A DNA stretch of 54,003 nt. Source: Seiridium cupressi. Its lineage: Eukaryota; Ascomycota; Sordariomycetes; Amphisphaeriales; Sporocadaceae. The position numbers and the translations under genes are program-made. The notes under the pieces were generated by a model. It was not told the origin of the DNA. It made no database searches and worked only from the letters and a program-made list of their open reading frames with translations. The stretch lies in NCBI GenBank assembly GCA_036674765.1, contig JARVKI010000164.1, positions 1 through 54,003 of the forward strand, given 5' to 3'. Of the stretch, positions 43,049 to 54,003 are shown piece by piece; within the stretch, counting starts at the first letter, position 1; the number at the start of each line of letters is the position of its first letter.

Positions 43049-45779
43049 GCTGCGTTGCGGCGCGGCACTCTGACGCACATGCGTATTTCGGGTTGGACAA
43101 CATCACGAGGGATATAGATCTGAGTGCGGCATGCGGAACGTTGCATGGAGATGCACCCTGCGTGGAGGGTGGTTTCCTGCGAGTGGTGCTTCGATCGGAC
43201 GATTACCCGAGTGTACTGATTGGCAGTAATATACACGATGGAGACCCCTATGTGACAGATCCCTTCCTTGTGCTACGATGTGAGAAAGTTTCATATCGCA
43301 CTGGCCGAGAACCAAGAGTTACATGATCATCCGCATGAACGCCGGGAACGCCACCCCTGTACATTTGACTCTGACGTGCTGGGTAGCAGCTACACAATGG
43401 GGAGGGGAGCTGCAGCTCCGTCTGTATATTGATATGCACATCGCCCGGTGGCTTCCAGGGGTTGAGTGGACCATCAGAATACCGACATACTCGGGAAATC
43501 CCTAGAAGCAATATGTAGCATCGTTGCCTCTGGGGAGGGTATCGTCGACCCGGGAAGGACTCGGATTCCAGTTGATCACAGCTTCGGCAACCCGGGTTTC
43601 TTGTGGTATCCGGGACTCTTTCGCCTTACCTGAGTACATTTAGTTCATGTATGCTCGCGTATAGCAAAAGCTAGCGCCTCATTCTATTACCAAGTTTGGC
43701 CCCTGCCCCCCTACTAGCACACCCACACAGGCTGGTCGAATAACAAGGAGACCCATATCCAGTAATGATACTCGTGTAGTTTTGACAGCGTTTGGTAATT
43801 CGTGTCAGCGGATTCTGCCCAGCCTCAGATGCCATTGTTCTCACAAACCTGGCGAGAACTACCGGGATATTTCGGGGGAGACTACTATAACAAGCTTTGT
43901 GTCGGTATATAGACTTTCACTTTGAAACGTTGGTTCGGGAAAGGCCCACCTGGCATGGTGTTTCTGCAGGGTGGGACAATACTTTGGCCGCGGAATTCTG
44001 ACCACGTCACACACGAGGACATATGGACTTCAATATGGGAAAGACGGGCCTGGGAAGATCATACTACACGTAGTGATTCTGTCGTCGGTTCATACCGAGG
44101 ACATGCAGCCATTACATCACCGCAGAGCCGACGGAGGCCGCGCCTTTTATTGAACCAAGTCACAGTCAAGAATTTACCACTGCAAGTTCCATAGCAGACG
44201 GGGCCGGCCCCCTCGGTCCACATGCCGATATTAGCCCAACTAGAAGTCAAGTCCTGGACGAGGGCATGGACGGGACGATGCGTACCGGGTATAGATCGGA
44301 CTGAAGCACCCATGAAAAGCAGTATCACAACACCACCCCCCCCCCCTGCGGGCGATGCATACAAGCTCTCCTATGCATAGACGAGCTGCGCGCCATCCAC
44401 ACACATCATGTCACCAAGATTGTGGACGAGATGGAGTGGGCGCGGAAGTGTGGACTGAAAGAAGCCAGCTCACAACCAAGAAGGTGAAGGTGCATGCTAG
44501 ACTGCATACCTTAGGTATTTGATATAGACACCATGCGCATGGTCGCGGAGGGCAGGCCGAGCCAATCTCATGTCGACGACTCTTGGGCCTCAGCCAGGTC
44601 TACCTCCTGCTGTCAGTGGGCTGCAGAGTATTCACGGTGACGTGTGCGATCATCGGAGGTCCGACATGGTCGACCGTGAAGCCCGTGAAGCCCGATGGGG
44701 CATAAACGTAGACGTTATATGGCGGTCCTGTGTTATTAGGCGGACTGCGTAGCCGCGAACAAGGCCCAGAGCAAGCATGGCAATAGCTGGTCTGTGCCTC
44801 GGTCCAAGACGGCGGGGATTCAGTTTCGTGCCAATCATAAAACAGGTACAGTGTTCCAAGGCTGAAACGGATCGTGACGGATGAGACGTGGGTACGGCTG
44901 AGATGAGCTAAGCAAATCTCGTTGGTCGTGAACCAAAAACAGATCGTAGCAGGGCTGCTATCGTGCGATCCCCTGCCGCTAGTCTTTCACGAAGATAATT
45001 TAGTATTAATAGATTTCAGCCCAGTCAACACATGTAGCCCCGGAGAGAGTTGGTCATAGCGAAAGGGAAACAAGGCATTGCGGGGAGGCCTACGAGGTTG
45101 TATTGGGTTGACGACGGGAAGGTGGGTTGTCAGGCAATAGCAGCGAGTGAGTGCTCTGCGATTGGATATCAACGAGGGCTAACACGATGGAGTCAGACCA
45201 CAAAATAAGAAGCAAGGAGCGTCGGCCTCTATCGAATGGGCTGTCTGCTATCTACATGTACGAGAAAATGGGAAGCGAATCTTGATATTCAACCGATGCA
45301 GCAGTCGAAGGGTTACGAGTGTTGGGACCTTGCCTACATAAGCCAGGGAGACGATGATATTCACGCTGCACGTCACATTAGTGGTGCGTTCTGTATGTAA
45401 CTACATTGTATGCTGTGCTCCGTTGTACAGCGCTACTTCGCTAACGGTTAGTCCATGAGCAGCCGCCAGACGCCCAATTCGGGGACCCAACGAGAGAAGT
45501 GACGCCACAGCTGTAGCGCCCCTCCCCGCCTCCCTAGCGTGCTGGGCCCAGCCAGACTCTGGATCCCTGTTTCTCAGCCTCGTCTTGACCAGAGTCGGAA
45601 CCTCACTCATCGCTAGGTAAGCCACGCTACCTAGGCAGCACTTTATTCGAGCTTGTTTCAAACGCTTGCAATTATCTGGTGTCCGGCTTTTCCTCTGGCC
45701 CCGGCATCTGTGGTCTCCGGAAGCATCGTGTTCGTCCCCAGCATGGTTGCCGTCCCTGGGCCGGGTCTCTGAAGTCGTC
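43049..45779. other. 2.7-kb region without a supported gene
   Basis: No ORF of convincing quality on either strand. It contains an 11-base C run at 44336-44346. The last 350 bp before 45780 are the VAC14 promoter. I could not recognise transposon remnants. Confidence 0.55.
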
Positions 45780-48700
45780 ATGGAGCAGAACGTTCAGCGC
45801 CTACTGAACGATAAGCTCTACGACAAAAGAAAGGTCGGCGCGCTCGAGTACGTCCCTGTCTGCCCATGCCATCATGTCCTCCGCTAACCGCCCTGCTCAG
45901 ACTGGAGCGAGTGATACGTGAGCTTGCTGCCGCCAAGGACTACCAGCGCGTTCAGGCCATACTTGAGCAGCTCTGTAACGAATATGCTTATGCCGTCCAT
46001 CAACCACACGCCCGCAATGGAGGTCTCATTGGTTTGGCCGCCGCCGCCATTGCCCTTGGCTCGGTGAGTGCCCATCCTTTTGCTCTGTCAAAGACCCCGG
46101 TCCCCTTTCTGTGCCCGTGACTGACCGCGGCTTGTTCGCTCGCCGAAGGAGCTGCCGAGATATCTCGAGGTAATAGTACCACCTGTACTGGCATGTTTCA
46201 CCGATCAGGATGCGCGGGTCCGATATTACGCCTGCGAGTCCATGTACAACATTGCCAAGGTCGCAAAGGGCGAGATACTCAAATATTTTAATTTCATATT
46301 CGATGCTCTGTGCAAGGTACGTCACACGTGCCACCAAGTTGCTGCCTCCCGCCCACATCTAACTAAACTCCCACCATCCTGCAGCTCGGGGCAGATTCAG
46401 AGCTTTCGGTCAAGAACGGCGCCGAGCTCTTGGACCGACTGATAAAGGATATCGTTTCCGAGTCTGCCGCTACTTACGTGTCAATCCTCGAGAGTCCAGC
46501 GTACGACGACAAGGAATCGGAGCCGCTGGACGACCAGCAGGAACCTCCTACGGCGTTTTCCCTGCCAAAGTTCATCCCGCTGCTGAAGGAGCGCGTCTGG
46601 GTGCTCAACCCCTTCACGCGAACTTTCCTTGTGGGCTGGATCACCCTGCTTGATTCCATACCGGATCTGGAACTGGTCACCTACCTACCTGAGTTCCTGG
46701 GAGGCTTGCTCAAGTTTCTCGGCGGCCACAATCCCGATGTTCATGCAGCAACTCAGGCTTGCTTGGACAAGTTCCTGAATGAAATCAAGCGCATTGCTAG
46801 AGTCAAGAAGGGTATCGCTGACAGTAGGAAATCACGAGCAGACGGCAAGCGGAAACGCGAGGAATCCGTGGACAGTGGCAGCATGCAGATGGGCGCCGAC
46901 GATGCGGATGATGCTGGTTCAACAGCGGGGGCCGACGACGAGGACGATGGAGAGGTCAGCAGCGAAGATGATTGGGTACCTGGCCAGGATGTGCAAATCA
47001 ACTACAAGGCCATTCTGGAGATCTTGACCGCGACGTTGGACTCGCCGCTGGGTAAGTGGACTGGTCCAGTATCGCATGTGATATGCTGACATGTAGCAGA
47101 AGAGGATAGCCTCCAGGAGAGCTTGCGCTGGATCGTCGCATTCCTCGATATCTGCCCCGAGGAGGTGTTGCCGTTCACCCCGAAGATACTTGCCCACTTA
47201 CTTCCCGCCATGGCAAGTGGTGTCGAGCCTATCCGCCAGGCTGCCGCCAGAGTCAACGCATCGCTGATGGAGTATGTCGTTTCACTCTCGGATGAGCAAG
47301 AGGTTTCTTCCAACCAGCAGGGTTCTCGGATACCCACCGCTCTTGGCGTCGATCGCGCGGATGGCCTGTCTAGTACCCGCGCCTCCCTCTCGAGCTCGAG
47401 AGAGCTGGACACGCGAAGCCCAACGCCTGCACAGATCCGGCAGATCCCTACGCCGTCGTTCTTGACCAGCCAACAGGCCGACCTAGATTACGCCGCGGCG
47501 GTCAACTCATTGACACTGCTGTTCCTCAACGACCACGAAGCCACGCGAGTCGCTGCTCTGACATGGCTCATCATGCTCCATCGGAAGGCGCCTCGCAAGA
47601 TCGTGGCCTTCAACGATGGCACCTTTCCTGCTCTCCTGAAGACACTCTCCGACCCCGCGGAGGCGGTGGTGACCAAAGACCTACAGCTTCTGTCCCAGAT
47701 ATCGCGCAATAGTGAAGACGACTATTTCTCCAACTTCATGGTCAACCTGTTGCAGCTGTTCTCGACGGATAGGAAGCTGCTAGAAACGAGAGGTAATCTG
47801 ATCATTCGGCAGCTATGCGTGTCGCTCAGTGCAGAGCGCATCTACCGCACGTTGGCCGAATGTATCGAGAAAGAAGAGGATCTTGAGTTTGCGAGTATCA
47901 TGGTGCAGAACCTCAACAACAATCTTATAACGGCCCCAGAGCTCGCTGATCTGAGGAAACGACTACGAAATCTGGAAACAAAGGTATACACCGCCGAATT
48001 GACCACTACAGGAGCCCACTGACACGCTGGCAGGACGGCCAGACCTTTTTCGTGGCGCTCTTCCGCTCATGGTGCTATAACGCCGTAGCGACCTTTTCAC
48101 TCTGCCTGCTAGCTCAGGCGTACGAGGCGGCCTACAATCTGCTGCAGATCTTGTACGAAGACTTCTCGGGCAATCCTTTCATGACTAACCTGATGCAGTG
48201 CCGAACTCGAAATGACGGTCAATATTCTCATCCAAATCGACAAGCTCGTCCAACTGATCGAGTCGCCTGTATTCACCTGTCAGTTTCCCTCCGAGTGATG
48301 CTCATGGCTGCAATCATGGCTAATGTTTTTTTGGGGGGGCCAGATCTCCGCCTGCAACTATTGGAGCCGGAGAAGTATCCGTATCTCTACAAGTGCTTGT
48401 ACGGGCTGTTGATGCTGCTGCCCCAGTCGTCTGCGTTTGCCGCACTCAAGAACAGACTCAACAGCGTGAGCTCGATCGGATATCTGCACATCGCGCCCAG
48501 ACCGTATGTATACTCCTCAAATGCACAAGGGTCTCACTCGCGACAGGGCTCCGTCGCCGAGGCTGCCACTTCCTTCCACAGTCACAATCCCCGTTCCAAA
48601 AGCGTTCATGACACTCATGCTTTGCAATCTCCTAGCTCTGCCACTACACCTAGTGCTTCAAATTATGATCGACCCAACCGGCTCAAGGGGCCGGGCCGCG

Positions 48701-48996
48701 AGGAGAGCATCATCAGGTGGGACCAGCTCCTAGAAAAGTTCAGGAGCGTCCAGGACAAGGCAAGGCGTGCCCAGCGGCTAAGCGGCGGTCTGGACGACGG
48801 CCCGGATTTCAGTGAGCTGCGTTACGGAGACGGGGCGTCGGGACTCAAGGAGCCCACACGACCTCTGGCGGGGCCTCCGGTGCCTCAGAAAGACCCGCCC
48901 GCGGTACCGCCACAGAAGAAGAGCTCGGGCATTGGCCGGCAGTTTGGACGCCTTGGAGGCGCGGTCGCCGGCAGGGGCAAGAGATCTCAGGGCTAG
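45780..48996 (+). CDS. VAC14: VAC14, scaffold of the Fab1/PIKfyve lipid kinase complex
   Basis: HEAT-repeat scaffold on the vacuole membrane that binds the PI3P 5-kinase Fab1 and the phosphatase Fig4 and controls PI(3,5)P2. The N-terminus (DKLYDKRKVGALELERVIREL) is diagnostic, as are LPRYLEVIVPPVLACFTDQDARVRYYACESMYNIAKV and the C-terminal RSWCYN...[45 protein letters not shown]. Exons are 45780-45847, 45901-46063, 46149-46316, 46385-47051, 47100-47983, 48034-48152, 48199-48278 and 48344-48996, closing at 933 aa. Intron 3 ends in GAAG and intron 7 starts GTCAGT, both slightly unusual. An acidic insert (about 380-405) and a disordered tail follow fungal patterns. A 132-nt in-frame optional intron may lie at 48504-48635. 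Confidence 0.94.
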
Positions 48997-49442
48997 ATGG
49001 GTTTGTCAAGTTTAGCGTGGATAGAATTAGGAAGAAAGCCAGCATATCTTGGGAGTTTGGCGATATCATTGGGCAACTAGTTTCTTGGGTTTCTGACTAA
49101 TAGCGACGCATATTTTGAACATCAGGGTTAATGCCCATCAACTCATGAAAATTTCCTCCGGCTACTCACAGTAGCTTTTGTGATTTCTGTTTTCTTGAGC
49201 ATGATAGTTGATCAATAGCTTCTCGGCATGTTACGTCCTGAGCACCCGTAAGGAAAGGTATTTGTCCCTGCTGACCAGCTGTAAGAGTTGGGTGTCGGTA
49301 GGCGAGTCGAAGAGCAGATTTATGCATGTTCTAGATTAATATTCGCGTGGGCTTGAAATACAATTTATTAAATCTCTCATGGCTAATGCTAGTCCCAAAC
49401 GCCACAAACACCGACATCTTAGTTTGGTAGGAGATGTGAGTC
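48997..49442. other. Convergent 3' intergenic region, VAC14/DNJ1
   Basis: Short AT-rich region between two gene 3' ends; nothing further seen. Confidence 0.6.
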
Positions 49443-51020
49443 TTAGCCGAAAGGAAACCCGCCGGGGAAACCACCGCCACCGCCAGAGCCGAACTTGAAA
49501 TTGAACTGCTGGCCACCGCCCTGTTGGAACCCGAACGGTTGACCTCCAAATGGACTGCCGTGGAAGGGGTTGCCGCCTTGCTGCTCGTGTGAGTTTGGAT
49601 CGTCACCTCTATCAAATCTTGCCCTCAGTTCTGGATTGCTGAGGACCTCGTACGCCTCATTAATGGAGCCCATCTTCTTCTCGGCTTCCTCCTTGGTGAT
49701 GCCCTGCTTGACGGCCTTGTCGGGGTGGAACTGCTTGGACAGCTTGCGGTAGGCCGACTTGATCTGCCTCTCGTCAGCGTCGTTGGCGACGCCCATCACC
49801 TTGTAGTAGTCCTTGGTCTTGCTGCGCTTGAGGGCGACCTGGGCCTTCTGTAGCAGGGGGTTGACTATGCTCTTCCTGTCGGGCCGCGCCTCGGCGGCCT
49901 GGTTGAGCGTGTTTATGCTGGGCTCGAAGTCCTCTGCCTCGAGCTGGGTCTTGGCCTTGTATAGCAGGCCGTAGAAGGAGTTCTCGTCCAGGTCGAGAGA
50001 GTCCTTGCAGTACACGCTCGCCTTCTTGCCGTTGACCTCATAGTACGCCTGACACGCCAGCTCGACAATCTGGTTGAGCAGGGCGGTTGGCGCCCTCTCG
50101 GCGATGAAGCCATCCTTCTTCAGCTCCTGGACCTGGTCCTTGACATCGTCGATCAGCCCCTTCTCTTCCTCCGTGGTGGTCAGCATCTTGACGCCCGTCA
50201 TGAACTGGCTCTTCTCCATGGCCTTGGTGACCTTGCCCAGCGTCTTCTCGATGCCCTTCTCCTGCTTCATCAACTTCTTGCAGACCTTGGAATCCGGGTC
50301 CGAGTGGAGACATTTCCGTATTTGCGCGAGACCTTGCGTCGTGTCGCCCAGTCCGTAGAATGTGGTGGCGGAGATGGTGACGTGCGGTGCCGTGTCGCCG
50401 GGCTTCATCTGCAGAACGTGTTGCAGATCGCCCATGCCCTCCTCCACCTCGCCCTTCTCGAAGCGACATCTCGCGCGCAGCTCTCGCAGGGCCGGCGCCC
50501 GGTTGGCAGTGAAGATGGCCTCTCCCGCCTGGCCGATGCACTCGTCCCAGTTGCCGGCCTGGGCGGCTGCTTCCGCTAGGGCGGCAGCACCTTCGGCCTC
50601 GGTCAGCTTGTCGAACTCCTCCGAGCCCTTTGTCTTCTTTGCCATGGTGTATTGCTCCTTGGCGCCCTCCCAGTCTGCGGCCTTGGCCCTGATCTTGGCC
50701 AGTTGCACATGTGCACCCTCGAAGCCGGGCTTCAGCGAGAGGACCTTGTGGAAATCGTTGGAGGCTTGCGACGTGCGGCCCAGGGACAGGTATGTGGTGG
50801 CGCGCTTGAAGTAGGTCAGGTAGTCGTGGGGGTCTCTGGCGATAGCGGCATCGTAGTACTCGAGGGCATTGCCGGTCTCGCCCCGGGCCAGATGAGCCTG
50901 CGCGGACGACAGCAGCGAGGAGATGGGAGTGTCAGAGGGTATATCGAGGCCGCGGACCAGGGCGGAGGTGGACAGTAAACTGGCCGCCACCATGGCCAGG
51001 GTCGGTAGAGGGACCAACAT
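49443..51020 (-). CDS. ER co-chaperone with TPRs and a J domain (DNJ1/DNAJC3-like)
   Basis: Predicted ER-lumenal Hsp40 that presents misfolded proteins to the BiP ATPase. MLVPLPTLAMVAASLLSTSA is a good signal peptide. TPR repeats fill about residues 35-390 (AQAHLARGETGNALEYYDAAI, TYFKRATTYLSLGR). The J domain is at about 403-470, with DYYKVMGV, the catalytic HPD in QFHPDKAV, and NEAYEVLSNPELRARFD. The end is Gly/Phe-rich (GGGGFPGGFPFG). The first ATG is at 51020; an upstream extension exists only through TTG. The product is 525 aa in one exon. No HDEL or KDEL is visible at the C-terminus. Length and order match fungal Dnj1 and animal p58IPK. Confidence 0.92.
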   Translation of the reverse strand: MLVPLPTLAMVAASLLSTSALVRGLDIPSDTPISSLLSSAQAHLARGETGNALEYYDAAIARDPHDYLTYFKRATTYLSLGRTSQASNDFHKVLSLKPGFEGAHVQLAKIRAKAADWEGAKEQYTMAKKTKGSEEFDKLTEAEGAAALAEAAAQAGNWDECIGQAGEAIFTANRAPALRELRARCRFEKGEVEEGMGDLQHVLQMKPGDTAPHVTISATTFYGLGDTTQGLAQIRKCLHSDPDSKVCKKLMKQEKGIEKTLGKVTKAMEKSQFMTGVKMLTTTEEEKGLIDDVKDQVQELKKDGFIAERAPTALLNQIVELACQAYYEVNGKKASVYCKDSLDLDENSFYGLLYKAKTQLEAEDFEPSINTLNQAAEARPDRKSIVNPLLQKAQVALKRSKTKDYYKVMGVANDADERQIKSAYRKLSKQFHPDKAVKQGITKEEAEKKMGSINEAYEVLSNPELRARFDRGDDPNSHEQQGGNPFHGSPFGGQPFGFQQGGGQQFNFKFGSGGGGGFPGGFPFG

Positions 51021-51905
51021 GTTCGCAGACGCAACCAAAGCGATGGACGAACTAGACTACAGAGTGGTGTACATTTGCCAGAGGAAGAATAAACTGGGCC
51101 GTGCAGAAGGAGCGAGAGAACGAATGTGATCGGGGGATACGAGGATCAATAAAGAATGCCAGGGAATCTGGATACGTTGGCAAGTATGTAACAAGTGGCC
51201 TGGAAGTGAATGCGCCGGGTGGCATCTGGCCGGTGCTGTTAGCAGGTACTTTGAGCTAGGCGCCACCTTCATCAAAGGACGTGGCCAAAGAGAAGCACCA
51301 CATTCGGGTGAACTCCATGTAATTCTTAGGCAACAAATTGGTTGAATTAGATTGTACTTATTTGCATACATTCATTACATGGAAGATGTCATCCACTTGG
51401 CATGTCTTCATGAGCACCATATCTCAGTTCCAGTCGCCCGGATCCAGATGAGCCACGTACTATGGTACCTCACTAACAGTCGCGTCCCTGCATTGAAAAC
51501 TGGCCACTTCGCGACTCAGTCCGGGGGTTTGCAAAGAAATTGTCTTGGCCACTTAGTGACACTCGCTGTATCCGTACCCCACACTGCAATAGATAGTCCC
51601 CGCTTGAGATGCCAGATGCATCTTAACGGCCCGCCCGAGACGCGACCACGGAAGCTTCCGACATGCCAGCAACCCTAGGCTACGCGAGGCCGCCATCGAC
51701 TTGAACAATTCGTCACATCAAAGCCCGGGCGGAGAGTTGGAAGGATTTGATGTTGGGCTATTGGGCAACCGAATAGACCCCATGGATGAGGAGGCTAAGC
51801 CTGCTCAATCTCCCAAGGCTTAAGACAAACTACATACATTACCCATCCACCTAAACCCAGTACACACCGCCCAAGTCATTGTTTGTATACCATATACACG
51901 TCACC
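51021..51905. promoter_or_regulatory. Shared divergent promoter region, DNJ1 / HAUS1-like
   Basis: 885 bp between two divergent starts. An unfolded-protein-response site would be expected for an ER chaperone, but I could not identify one by eye with confidence. Confidence 0.45.
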
Positions 51906-52877
51906 ATGGCACACCTAGCAAAGCATTTATCACAGCCTGCCATCTTCTCCCCATCAGTAGCGCGTGCTGCCGCTTCTGCAGCCAAGGACTGGTCTTACAT
52001 CGATGGCTGGCTGAAGATCAAGTTCAGGGGGCAGAAGGTGCCTTCTTTCGAGCGCAATGCCGATACCCTCAAGACACTCCTTGCATTGGCTGCTCACAAC
52101 GAGGCTGCCGACGAGGAACGTGACCAGCTGGCTCGGATTGAGGCTGCCGCGTTGGAGGAAGTCAAGGCTGCCGAGGCCGACACTGCTCAGCGGCGGGAAG
52201 CGTACGAAGCTGCCGGCGGACAAGATGCACTGAACGGAGAATTCATCGCAGACGATATTGTGCAGACCATCAACAACAGCCTCACCAAGGATGGCAGCGT
52301 AGCACTGGACTCTATGGCAAGCATGGCGGTGGAAATTGGCATGGCATATCCTACCCCCGAGGAGCTTGGCTGCAAATTTGTGGAACTACAGGCTAGGGTA
52401 TTCGAGCTTGAGCAGACGACGGAGCGTGTGGGTTTGCTGCAAAAGTATCTTGATCGACAGTCACTCACCGTGAATGACTTTCTTGAAGAGCTGCATGGTC
52501 AAGAGTATGAGCCAACAGACGACCTCGCAAAGAAGAATCTCGAACTCCAGCGCCAAGTCAAGGCCATGGCCGCACAGCTGCCGGAGCTGTATCAGCAAGT
52601 CGCCTCACTGGAGACGGCAGTCGGCCCACCCAGCCTGACGGTTGAGGAAGTACGCAAGGACGAGGAGGGCTACCTCGATCTCCTGGCGAAGAAGAAGGAT
52701 CTCGATGCCCAGGTTAAGGCATTTGCCGGCCTGCCACCCGACATCGAGGCAGCAAGGGCAGAACTAGAAGCTCTCCGTGCCGAGCTGCGAATAGCCACGC
52801 AAAGACGTGATGCTGGGTGGGAAGGTCTGGTAGAGCGCGAGAGTCCTTTCAAACCTCGCACCCGGCGGCCTTTGTGA
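51906..52877 (+). CDS. HAUS augmin-like complex subunit 1
   Basis: Predicted coiled-coil subunit of augmin, which recruits gamma-tubulin to existing microtubules in the spindle. The N-terminus has a HAUS1-like calponin-type segment (DWSYIDGWLKIKFRGQKVPSFERNADTLKTLLALAAHNE). The rest is almost wholly helical, with heptad-rich stretches at about 60-110, 165-200 and 215-310. One exon, 323 aa from the ATG at 51906; upstream codons in frame lack an ATG. The tail KPRTRRPL is basic. Augmin is absent from budding yeast and present in some filamentous ascomycetes. The call rests on the N-terminal pattern and overall build; another coiled-coil protein is the alternative. Confidence 0.72.
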   Translation: MAHLAKHLSQPAIFSPSVARAAASAAKDWSYIDGWLKIKFRGQKVPSFERNADTLKTLLALAAHNEAADEERDQLARIEAAALEEVKAAEADTAQRREAYEAAGGQDALNGEFIADDIVQTINNSLTKDGSVALDSMASMAVEIGMAYPTPEELGCKFVELQARVFELEQTTERVGLLQKYLDRQSLTVNDFLEELHGQEYEPTDDLAKKNLELQRQVKAMAAQLPELYQQVASLETAVGPPSLTVEEVRKDEEGYLDLLAKKKDLDAQVKAFAGLPPDIEAARAELEALRAELRIATQRRDAGWEGLVERESPFKPRTRRPL

Positions 52878-53928
52878 GTTTGGGACCATCCACAAAATCC
52901 CGTCCCTTTGCAAGTCTCGCCAACAGGACGACTAGCCCAGATCTGCACTCGAATATGCCTTCAGCATGACCAACCCTACGCTCTGCACTAGATGATGTTG
53001 ACTTCCTCGAGACAAGATCGATTGTAGGGGCGTCTAGTACAGTTCATCCAGGTATTGGAGGACATCTCTGAGCGACGGACAGCAAAGACTCTGTCCGTCT
53101 GTCCCTGATGACTGGAATTGGTTGCGTTCTTATCGCTGGGCTAAGTCATGTCGTGGCACGCTTAGCTCGACTTCCAACCCTGTCAAGCCTCATTGAGCGA
53201 AAGAAGAAGGTGGTAAACAATGCCCATGAGGGAACATAATTGACCACGATAATTCTACAACTACGCAAGCAACTAAACCCGTTCCACTCCCTCATGCCAC
53301 CGTGTCCAGGATACCAGGACCCCTTCAAGACCGCGTCTGGTCCTCACCAAATCAGTGGCCCGCGCCGGTGGCTTACACATGTTTGCTTTCTTAAACCTTG
53401 GTTATATAAGGTAGCACTGCAATTGGACTAAAACTGCTGATAACCTCGACGGGACTGCAGGTAACCGACCAGGATCAGTTCTGGCCCTGTTTTGCTCGCG
53501 GAGCTCCCCTCTCTTTATCCAATTTTGGCAATGGCCTGACTGCTCCTGATTGGCTGTGCAGCATACCAGCAAGCCCTATGTCACCCCCCAGGCAGCGGGA
53601 TGTCACATAAACAACCAACATCGGGTGGCGTGATTTCTTACTGAAATTCCAATTCATATCTCTTCCTCTATTGTCTGCACGGTCTGATTTGCTGGCCCTC
53701 TTGACAGGATCACCCGGCCTTGGAACTGTCTGAACGCCGCCATGTATAGCCCCGCCTGCTCGCAGTGTCCCCTATACTAAACCCATGTCCAAGTGACTCT
53801 CGGGGCCACTCTGACTAACGTTGACAAATGCAACTTCCCATCCTGCCATGTCGTGGATGGGTCTTCCTCATCAGTCACATGGAGCATTACGAGGTTGCGA
53901 CAGAGACACGCCAAGTAGGGTATGCCGT

Positions 53929-53929
<1 letters not shown>
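52878..53929. other. Terminal intergenic region
   Basis: About 1 kb downstream of the HAUS1-like gene with only short ORFs; no gene, RNA or repeat recognised. Confidence 0.55.

Positions 53930-54003
<74 letters not shown>
53930..54003. repeat. 74-base poly-G run at the window end
   Basis: An uninterrupted G homopolymer reaches the last base. Such a run at an edge is typical of a short-read two-colour-chemistry artefact, although a true G tract cannot be excluded. Confidence 0.9.

Noticed and set aside
43049..45779. Transposon or retroelement remnant
   Set aside because: No reverse transcriptase, integrase or transposase motifs and no terminal repeats seen by eye.
1..54003. CRISPR array, operon or bacterial island
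   Set aside because: No regularly spaced direct repeats; genes have spliceosomal introns and eukaryotic families throughout.

Overview
The window looks like nuclear DNA of a filamentous ascomycete (Pezizomycotina, probably Sordariomycetes). Coding regions are moderately GC-rich and broken by short introns of about 50-130 nt with GTAAGT-type donors, CTAAC/CTGAC branch sites and CAG/TAG acceptors. The gene set includes families missing from budding yeast: a HAUS1-like augmin subunit, a cytochrome-b5-fused sphingolipid delta-8 desaturase, a GH25 lysozyme and a TPR/J-domain ER co-chaperone. Species cannot be read from the sequence. The window starts in a TGTGC microsatellite and ends in 74 G residues, so both ends look like assembly or contig edges.

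Layout. 0.5-1.8 kb: EMG1/NEP1 (minus). 1.8-8.4 kb is gene-poor and holds a secreted GH25 lysozyme, an intron-containing tRNA-Pro(UGG) and a short-chain dehydrogenase. 8.4-20.5 kb is a dense housekeeping block: mitochondrial uS17, a Sap1/spastin-type AAA ATPase, an SGT1/Ecdysoneless protein, SMC6 and COQ9. 20.5-25.0 kb has no intact gene that I can support, only one possible decayed ORF. 25-40.9 kb: a GBP2-type three-RRM SR-like protein, a small Cys-rich protein, SRP14, SGD1/NOM1, dihydrolipoamide dehydrogenase and the delta-8 desaturase. 40.9-45.8 kb is gene-poor, with one small hydrophilic-protein gene. 45.8-52.9 kb: VAC14, the ER co-chaperone and HAUS1-like.

The genes do not form one pathway. 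They fall into ribosome biogenesis (EMG1, SGD1), protein targeting and ER folding (SRP14, DNJ1), mitochondrial function (uS17m, COQ9, LPD1), genome and cytoskeleton maintenance (SMC6, HAUS1, AAA ATPase), RNA processing and export (GBP2, Ecd) and membrane lipids (VAC14, desaturase). Several pairs are divergent and share an upstream region: Ecd/SMC6, SRP14/SGD1 and DNJ1/HAUS1.

I found no clear new multi-gene system. The most interesting signal is the GBP2 gene: a 4-nt first coding exon, a long pyrimidine-rich first intron, two in-phase acceptors for its second intron, and an 8-nt microexon that encodes the core of RNP1 in the first RRM. Skipping that microexon would create an immediate stop. 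Exon boundaries throughout were chosen by splice motifs, reading phase and family similarity; no transcript data were available.
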